10,480 bases of DNA from contig JAADEE010000253.1 of NCBI GenBank assembly GCA_013153575.1, forward strand, positions 1 through 10,480. Reading direction: 5' to 3'. The number at the start of each line of letters is the position of its first letter. The first letter of the stretch is position 1. Both the position numbers and the translations under genes were made by a program. Source of the stretch: Chlorobiota bacterium (GTDB lineage: Bacteria; Bacteroidota; Bacteroidia; Bacteroidales; JAADGE01). Shown here piece after piece: positions 4,552 to 10,480 of the stretch. The notes below the pieces were generated by a model. That model was not told where the DNA came from and did no database searches. It saw only the letters and a list, made by a program, of their open reading frames with translations.

Positions 4552-7500
4552 TTATTCAACAACTACATACATTCCACCTTTTTGAGAAAAAATTGCTGCA
4601 TCATACATTGCCTCACAATGAACAGGCGGCATCCAAAATTTACCTGCATAACTTGCATTTAGCATAACTTTAAAAATTTTGGTTTTCCCTCTACCTAAAT
4701 CAAAATATGAATAAACCCTGTCATCCTTAATGTCGGTATATTCAGGTGTTGTTGCGTGTAAGTTTGAACCAACATTATACAATCTTGTATTAATTATTTC
4801 CCACCCCGAAGGGAATATCTGAGAAAGTGCCATTTCTTTAAAAGGCTTTAATGTTCCCATATGAGTTACAGTAACTTCTGCAATAAAATCAGTTCCTTGT
4901 TCAATTTTTTCAGGAGAAATAATTGTTCCATCAGGTAAAGTGTATTTTACTGTCATTCTCATATTTCTTTCTGTATTCTGTGAAGTGCCAACCTCAGGAA
5001 TTCCTTGTAAGATTACTCTTGCATATAAAATTCCGCCACTTGTATTTTTTATTGAAATTTTACCCGAATTTGTTCCTGATATATTAATTTCATTTTGCGA
5101 AATTGTTTTTCTTACAGAAACATTTTTCATTCCTGATGAGTTTAAAGAATATTGGTATTTTAATTCTTTTGAGCTTTTATTTTTTTCTGCATAAAGCGAA
5201 ACTGCAATAAGTGAATATGCTGTGGTTTGCGTACTCAAATGTTTATTGCTCGAAAGTTCTTCTGAAATTTCTTTCAATAAATTAAATGCTTTTGCTTTTT
5301 TGCCGGTTAAACTTAAAGTTTCTAAAATCATTGCTTTATCTCTAACATCTGTACCAAAAGTGTAAGAAAGTTCAACATATTTAGGAATATTTGTTGAAAT
5401 ATTTGCAATCATTTTATTTGCAATATCTTTTTTTCCTGATAAGAAATATGCAGCAGCCAAACGCCATTTTGCAGCAGTTGAAAGATTATTAATATTTTTC
5501 ATGCGGTTCATAGAACTTTTTTCGGGGTAACCCGCAAGTGCAAGTGTATAAAGGCGATATGCTTGTATAAGTTGTGAGGCATTTCCTTCATTTGTCCATT
5601 TTTTAGCTTTCTTTTTCTGAAATTTTCTCCATGATTTTATAATTGAGCTTGAAACAGGATAACCTTTCTTTTTTGCTTCAATTAAGAAATGACCTGCATA
5701 ATTTGTTCCCCAAAGACTTGGACTTGTTCCGTTTTGCCAGTATGCAAATCCTCCGTTTGAAAGTTGGAAAGAACTTAAACGATTTATTCCTGCTTTTACG
5801 TTTTTCTCAATTTCATCTTTTTGTTTTTTATTAAGTTCAACTAAATTTGAAACAAAAAGTTGAGGAAATACCGAAGATGTTGTTTGTTCAACACATCCGT
5901 GAGGATATTGAATTAAATAATTTAACCTGCTTTTTAAATTAATAGGTGGAATTGATGATACTTCAAGAACTCCTGTATTTGTTCCTGCAATTCCAACCGG
6001 TGAATAATCTGTGTTCCAAGTTTCACCTGCCGAAAGAACTTTTTCAATAACTTTTGTTGCAGAATGATTTGGGTTTCTAACATCAATTTCAATTTTATGC
6101 GAAGATGTTTTTCCTTTTGAACTTGCAATAATTTCAACAGTGGCAAGTCCTATTTTGTTGTTCACAATTAGGTCAAAATCAACGTTTTGCTCACCTTGTT
6201 TTTTGAAGTTTAATGTTTTAGTATTATTTCCTGCAACCGACAATAATCCATTTGTTTTAATTTTAACGGTTACATTTTTTAGTTTATCTTTCATTACAAA
6301 AACACTTACAGGAAGTTTTAAACTTTCACCGGGCGAAAGTGTGCGAGGCAAAGTTCCAAGCACCATTAAAGGTTTAATAACAGGTGTTGTTTTTTCGTTT
6401 GCTCCGTAGGCTTCATTATTTCCTGCAATTACCATTGTTCTTACAGAACCTATGTAATTAGAAATTTTAATATTATGAGTTTTTTTGCTTCCTCCTTCAA
6501 TAGTAAATGGTCCGAAAAACTTAACAACAGGTTTAAAACGGTTTGCTTTTCTGCTTTTTTCACCTTCTTCTTCACCACCGCCACCTATGGCTAATAATCG
6601 TTCAATTTTTCCTGCATTGGCACCTATAACTTCGTTAAACATATCCCAAGTTTTAACTCCAAGTGCTTCTTTTGCAAAGAATTTATTCCATGGGTTTGGT
6701 GTTTTAAATCTTGTAATGTCAAGAAGTCCTTCATCAACAATTGCAAGTGTGTAAGTCATTGTTTTATTGTCCTTTTCAGAAATTGTAACCTTAAATTCTT
6801 TGTCGGTTTCAATTTCATTTGGCATAGAAATAACAGGGTTTAATTTTGTATTTGCATCTTCAACCATAATAGGAATTACACCATACATCCTTATAGGCAA
6901 ATCATTTGCAGTTTGAGAATGTTTTTGCAATAGTGTAACATTTGCATACACATTTGGCGACATTTCTTTTGTAATTTTAAAAGAAAATTCTGTTTCTCCT
7001 TTTGTTGTTTCTACCCAGTATGATTTTAAAACATTTGTACCGTTTTCAATACTTATTAATGCTCTGCCGTTTTCAGATGTTGGAATTGTAAGTTTTGCTT
7101 CTTCACCAACATTATATTTATCTTTATCAGACATAAATGTTAGCATTGTTGCACCTTCACTATCTCCTTTTTGAGCTCTACCTGCCCAACCCGGCCAGTC
7201 AATATAAACAACTTTGCCTGTTGAATGTCCTGTTGTAAGGTCTTCTGCTAAAACAAGGTAGCGTCCCCATTCGGGATATTTAACTTCAATATTCCAACTT
7301 GCATTTCCATTGTTTGTATTTATTGTTTCTTCTTTAAGAAGTTTTGCTGAATTTCTGAAATTATATGAAGAAACCGTATTGCTTGATGCATCATACCACC
7401 AACGCCAACTTAATTTATAAAACTTCATTTTTATTTTATGATTTTCTTTAAGAAGTTTTCCGTTTGGTGAAACTGTAACAATTTCAACTTTATGTTTTTT

Positions 7501-10104
7501 GTCGGTTAGCAACATTCCTCTCATTTTATCGCCTTTTGGAAGTTTAATTCCTGTGTACGATGTGTAAGGCGAATATTTTACAGAATATTGGTCGATGCTA
7601 AAATTGCCTCCTTTTTCATATACTCTTGTGAAGAAGGTTGCGTTCATCATTCCGGGTGCTTCACCGGAAGTATTGAAGTTTGCAGTAAGTTGTACGTTTC
7701 CGTTTTCGTCGGTTTTCTTATCTAATAATTCTTCATTTACAGAATAGAAAGATTTTGTTGGATTATCGAATGTGAAATCTGCATATTTATCAAATTTTGT
7801 AGTAATTGGTGTTAATGATGCTTCAACTTGTACTCTTAAATCTTTACCTATTGCACCATGAAGCCATTTTACATTTAATGTTGCAGTTTCACTTTTACCT
7901 TCGGTAATAATTTTCTTGCCAAAATCAAGAGCAATTTTTAAACGGTTTGGTTTTATTGTTTCAATTTTAATTGTTTTGTTGAAATCAACAGCACCAACAG
8001 AAACTTTAAGGTTGTAGTTTCCTGTAATTGCATCTTTTTCAGTTTTTGTATGGAAAGAATAAAAACCTGTATTGTTTTTTGTTTGAACTTCTTTTTTTAT
8101 AATTTGTCCTTGTGGGTTCTTAAATTCAAAAACAATTGGATGTCCTTCCGGAATATTATTTTCATCATCTTTTAAAATAAATGTTGTGAAAATATTATCA
8201 CCCGGTCGCCAAACACCTCTTTCACCATAAATAAAACCTTTTATTCCTTTGGTAACTTCTTCTCCTGCAATATCAAACCTGCTCATTGATAATGAATTAC
8301 CATCTTGAAGTTTTAGGTATGCTCTTTGTTTTCCAAGTTTTGCAATTGCAAAATAAGGTTTTTTAATATTTGTTAAACTTATTTTTCCTTCATTATCAGT
8401 TTGTCCTGTTGCAAGTATTTGTTGCTGATAATCAAATATTTCAATAGTTACTCCTGCTTTTGGTGCGGTTGTTTGAAGGTCGGTAACATACACATCAATT
8501 GTTCCGTTCTGAGATTGCTTTGCAATCATTCCTAAATCTGATGCAATAATATTTCGTGAAACTTTTTTATTTCTGTAATATGCTTTTTTGCATGGGTTGT
8601 TTCTGTCTTCCCAGTAATCATAGTAGAAATAATCATCATATTCGTCATACTCATTTTCATATGCATCCCAGTTGCTAACTTCAAGTTCTTCATTCCAGTC
8701 AATTTCAGGCTCTTCGGTTGCTTCATCTTCGTTTTCTCCATCGCACTGATATAGAGAATATTGTTTTTTAAAATTAAGTTCTATCCTGTAAATTGCACCC
8801 GGTTCGGGTGATATAATTTCACTTAAATCTAATGAAAATCTGTTCCAAATACCAAAATCTTCAATGTTAAATTTGTCTAATCTTACTCTTTTTCTTACAA
8901 TAGGTTTTCCAACTTGTCTTAAATTATTTCCTCCATCAATATCATTAGTTTGAAGAAATTGTAAGATGTTATTTTCATAAATTTTAATTACTGTTACATC
9001 AACAGCTTTTAGGTTTACAGCTTCAAAAGGGAAAATTAATCCTTTATCGCTTGAAGGTAAGATAGTTCCTTTACCAACAATTTTAATTTCAGGTTTTATT
9101 GCTTCAAATGCTAATTCAAAACTTTTATCTTCTTTTAAGGTATATCCTAAAACGTTTTTAATTCCTTGAAACACATGAACTTTTCTAATGTCGGAAATTT
9201 GTTTGTTTGGATATGCTTTAATTATATTATCTTCAATGTAAAATTTTAGATTATTTATTCCTTCAATAGAAATTAATCCGTTTAAGTTTTGTTTTGGGTT
9301 AAGAGGGTCGGAAAATTGAAGTTGTAAGTATTGCTCGGGATTATGAATTACTTTTGATGACATAAGTTTGAAGTCTCCTATTGCAGGAATTTCAATTTCT
9401 TTATTTTCTTCTTTATCAACATTAATTGCATCACCATTCCAAATAAGTTGAATTTTTTCTGCTTTATCGGTTCTTTGAATACTGTCAATTATAAATGTGT
9501 GTTCTAATAAATCAACATCCGAAGTCCATTTTACAGAAAGTTTCTTTCCATTTTGTGTTGCCTCTAACAAATCTTTTATTTTTTCAGGGTCGGCAACATC
9601 TGCTGTGTTAACATGACCTATAACTTGTATGTATTTAAGAGTTTTTTTATCGATAGTTTTAAGTTCATCAATTGTGTAATCGAATGCTTGTTTTATTGTT
9701 CTGAAAGCAAAACTAAAAGTTCCTAATTCATCTTCTGTTTTAACTAATTTATTTAGGTTAAATTCAACAAAATATTCTTTGTCAGATTTTAGTTCTTCTT
9801 TTGGTGTAAATTCAAGTTCATTGTTGATTAATTTGTAAGTTCCTTCTACACTTGGTTTTATAGTTATTAAATCTTCGGGTAAATTATCTTTATCTTTTAT
9901 TAATTTTGTAACAGCACTTGTTAGTTTTAAAACTATTGGTGCTTTTTTAGAAATACTTCCCGATGTGTATGCTGTAATATATTTTGCAAATTCGGGGTTC
10001 GATGCAGTAACTTCACCCTTTCTATAATTTGAGGTTATAAAAAATATACCTGCAATAACTATTGCTAATCCTAAAATGTATAAGATTATTTTTTTATTTT
10101 TCAT
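4552..10104 (-). CDS. Bacterial alpha-2-macroglobulin family protein (YfaS/COG2373 type) with thioester
   Basis: This is a 1850-residue envelope protein of the macroglobulin family. These proteins are thought to trap proteases in the periplasm through a cleavable bait and a reactive thioester. Residues 6-24 are a hydrophobic helix after MKNKK. With no cysteine nearby it is a signal anchor or signal peptide, not a lipobox. Macroglobulin-like domains fill residues 40 to about 1190, including the GERGVWRPGD block near 630 that is typical of bacterial members. FFGPF at 1196-1200 opens the segment that corresponds to the A2M domain. The thioester motif CVEQ spans 1404-1407 (Cys1404, Gln1407) within YPHGCVEQTTSS, followed by the helical thioester domain to about 1650. 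The last ~140 residues form the C-terminal MG domain. Oddities are the acidic Tyr-rich insert between Cys454 and Cys505, and a Gly/Glu-rich linker at 1174-1186. No pbpC follows, since the gene ends against convergent gdhA. Confidence 0.93.
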   Translation of the reverse strand: MKNKKIILYILGLAIVIAGIFFITSNYRKGEVTASNPEFAKYITAYTSGSISKKAPIVLKLTSAVTKLIKDKDNLPEDLITIKPSVEGTYKLINNELEFTPKEELKSDKEYFVEFNLNKLVKTEDELGTFSFAFRTIKQAFDYTIDELKTIDKKTLKYIQVIGHVNTADVADPEKIKDLLEATQNGKKLSVKWTSDVDLLEHTFIIDSIQRTDKAEKIQLIWNGDAINVDKEENKEIEIPAIGDFKLMSSKVIHNPEQYLQLQFSDPLNPKQNLNGLISIEGINNLKFYIEDNIIKAYPNKQISDIRKVHVFQGIKNVLGYTLKEDKSFELAFEAIKPEIKIVGKGTILPSSDKGLIFPFEAVNLKAVDVTVIKIYENNILQFLQTNDIDGGNNLRQVGKPIVRKRVRLDKFNIEDFGIWNRFSLDLSEIISPEPGAIYRIELNFKKQYSLYQCDGENEDEATEEPEIDWNEELEVSNWDAYENEYDEYDDYFYYDYWEDRNNPCKKAYYRNKKVSRNIIASDLGMIAKQSQNGTIDVYVTDLQTTAPKAGVTIEIFDYQQQILATGQTDNEGKISLTNIKKPYFAIAKLGKQRAYLKLQDGNSLSMSRFDIAGEEVTKGIKGFIYGERGVWRPGDNIFTTFILKDDENNIPEGHPIVFEFKNPQGQIIKKEVQTKNNTGFYSFHTKTEKDAITGNYNLKVSVGAVDFNKTIKIETIKPNRLKIALDFGKKIITEGKSETATLNVKWLHGAIGKDLRVQVEASLTPITTKFDKYADFTFDNPTKSFYSVNEELLDKKTDENGNVQLTANFNTSGEAPGMMNATFFTRVYEKGGNFSIDQYSVKYSPYTSYTGIKLPKGDKMRGMLLTDKKHKVEIVTVSPNGKLLKENHKIKMKFYKLSWRWWYDASSNTVSSYNFRNSAKLLKEETINTNNGNASWNIEVKYPEWGRYLVLAEDLTTGHSTGKVVYIDWPGWAGRAQKGDSEGATMLTFMSDKDKYNVGEEAKLTIPTSENGRALISIENGTNVLKSYWVETTKGETEFSFKITKEMSPNVYANVTLLQKHSQTANDLPIRMYGVIPIMVEDANTKLNPVISMPNEIETDKEFKVTISEKDNKTMTYTLAIVDEGLLDITRFKTPNPWNKFFAKEALGVKTWDMFNEVIGANAGKIERLLAIGGGGEEEGEKSRKANRFKPVVKFFGPFTIEGGSKKTHNIKISNYIGSVRTMVIAGNNEAYGANEKTTPVIKPLMVLGTLPRTLSPGESLKLPVSVFVMKDKLKNVTVKIKTNGLLSVAGNNTKTLNFKKQGEQNVDFDLIVNNKIGLATVEIIASSKGKTSSHKIEIDVRNPNHSATKVIEKVLSAGETWNTDYSPVGIAGTNTGVLEVSSIPPINLKSRLNYLIQYPHGCVEQTTSSVFPQLFVSNLVELNKKQKDEIEKNVKAGINRLSSFQLSNGGFAYWQNGTSPSLWGTNYAGHFLIEAKKKGYPVSSSIIKSWRKFQKKKAKKWTNEGNASQLIQAYRLYTLALAGYPEKSSMNRMKNINNLSTAAKWRLAAAYFLSGKKDIANKMIANISTNIPKYVELSYTFGTDVRDKAMILETLSLTGKKAKAFNLLKEISEELSSNKHLSTQTTAYSLIAVSLYAEKNKSSKELKYQYSLNSSGMKNVSVRKTISQNEINISGTNSGKISIKNTSGGILYARVILQGIPEVGTSQNTERNMRMTVKYTLPDGTIISPEKIEQGTDFIAEVTVTHMGTLKPFKEMALSQIFPSGWEIINTRLYNVGSNLHATTPEYTDIKDDRVYSYFDLGRGKTKIFKVMLNASYAGKFWMPPVHCEAMYDAAIFSQKGGMYVVVE

Positions 10105-10148
10105 AGTTTAAGTTTTATTAGTTGAAATTATGATTTTAAAAATGGATT

Positions 10149-10179
10149 TAAATTTACGAATTTTAATAATTTAAAACAA
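10149..10179 (-). promoter_or_regulatory. Candidate promoter of the macroglobulin gene
   Basis: On the minus strand TTG (10179-10177) and TAAATTTA (10156-10149) are separated by 20 bases. The second element differs from TAnnTTTG only in its last base. Transcription would start about 40 bases before the ATG at 10104. Because the gap to the upstream gene is only 107 bases and no terminator is visible there, co-transcription with that gene is also possible. Confidence 0.3.
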
Positions 10180-10211
10180 TAAACTTGTTGAATATTAAAT
10201 GTTTTGGTTTG

Positions 10212-10480
10212 CTATTTCTTTAATTCATCTAACATTTTAATTAAATCGTTCATTTGTTTTTCTGAAAGTAAAGAAATGCTTAAAGATGGATATGTAAATT
10301 TTCCTTTTGGTGTGTTTACAATAAATTGAATAGTTTTTCTAAATCCAAATAATTGAGATTTTATTTTATAATCGTAAAAATAAGAACGAGGAATTTCAAA
10401 TGCTTTATATTTTCTGAAAATAGGGTAAGCTGTGTAATACCGTACAACTATTTTATTTCCAAGGTATTCTATAAAGAAAT
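10212..10480 (-). CDS. C-terminal part of an unrecognised small protein (5' end outside window)
   Basis: The minus strand is open from the window edge to a TAG at 10212-10214, giving 89 residues. It begins FFIEYLGNKIVVRYY and ends LSEKQMNDLIKMLDELKK. The pattern is several short beta strands rich in Ile, Val, Tyr and Phe with basic turns, including YKIKSQLFGFRK, and then one amphipathic C-terminal helix. Strands followed by one terminal helix are reminiscent of PH-like folds, but this is only an impression. There is no stop in the frame and codon use resembles the neighbours, so it is very likely a real gene. It lies upstream of the macroglobulin gene in the same direction, 107 bases away. 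The function is unknown. Confidence 0.6.
   Translation of the reverse strand, partial: FFIEYLGNKIVVRYYTAYPIFRKYKAFEIPRSYFYDYKIKSQLFGFRKTIQFIVNTPKGKFTYPSLSISLLSEKQMNDLIKMLDELKK

Noticed and set aside
4474..4662. Plus-strand frame directly after gdhA
   Set aside because: It runs through the terminator hairpin and then antisense to the macroglobulin C-terminus, so it is chance openness in AT-rich DNA.
4940..6754. Several 60-90-codon plus-strand frames opposite the macroglobulin gene
   Set aside because: They are antisense shadows of a well-supported 1850-codon gene and have no promoters, domains or coding-like composition.
8532..8741. 69-codon minus-strand frame within the macroglobulin gene
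   Set aside because: It is an alternative-frame reading of the repetitive acidic-loop codons, and the main frame has the cysteine pair and family context.
4552..10104. Reading the macroglobulin as a defence system, adhesin or frameshifted pair
   Set aside because: One uninterrupted frame shows the family order up to an intact CVEQ motif and C-terminal domain, and no neighbouring gene suggests a defence island.

Overview
The window is a very AT-rich, densely coding piece of a Bacteroidota chromosome, probably class Bacteroidia. Three things support this: promoters of the TAnnTTTG type instead of the sigma-70 -10 box, start codons preceded by A-rich leaders without a Shine-Dalgarno sequence, and a gene set of outer-membrane barrel protein, ArfB, TsaE, Ald-like protein and YfaS-type alpha-2-macroglobulin with Bacteroidota-like sequences. 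I see no phage, transposon, CRISPR, rRNA or tRNA signal.

Left end (1-860). A small predicted outer-membrane beta-barrel gene lies on the minus strand (186-761). The first 130 bases of the window are a diverged second copy of its upstream region. That copy holds the first 14 codons of a paralogous barrel gene running off the left edge (1-42), the shared promoter, and a broken copy of the first codons of arfB (from 112). This is the footprint of an old tandem duplication of about 0.72 kb whose right breakpoint fell about six codons inside arfB.

Translation-maintenance pair (838-1675). The peptidyl-tRNA hydrolase/ribosome-rescue factor gene arfB and the t6A ATPase gene tsaE are 4 bases apart on the plus strand. 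arfB has a perfect Bacteroidota promoter whose -7 box ends 4 bases before the ATG, so the transcript may be leaderless.

Amino-acid dehydrogenases (1731-4472). An alanine-dehydrogenase-like protein with a roughly 30-residue N-terminal extension is followed, after a 192-base gap, by a hexameric-type glutamate dehydrogenase. Its cofactor-pocket residues look like those of the NAD-specific clostridial enzyme and not those of the NADP-specific E. coli enzyme. A perfect 15-bp inverted repeat with flanking A and T runs, placed between convergent genes, is a likely bidirectional terminator.

Right half (4552-10480). A single 1850-residue bacterial alpha-2-macroglobulin with an intact CVEQ thioester motif fills the minus strand. 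It has an N-terminal membrane helix and no lipobox, an unusual acidic tyrosine-rich insert between two cysteines, and no pbpC partner downstream. Upstream of it, cut by the window edge, is the C-terminal part of an unrecognised small protein in the same orientation.

No wholly new multi-gene system is evident. The most informative items are the duplication scar, the probable leaderless arfB promoter, the NAD-type glutamate dehydrogenase and the unusual features of the macroglobulin.
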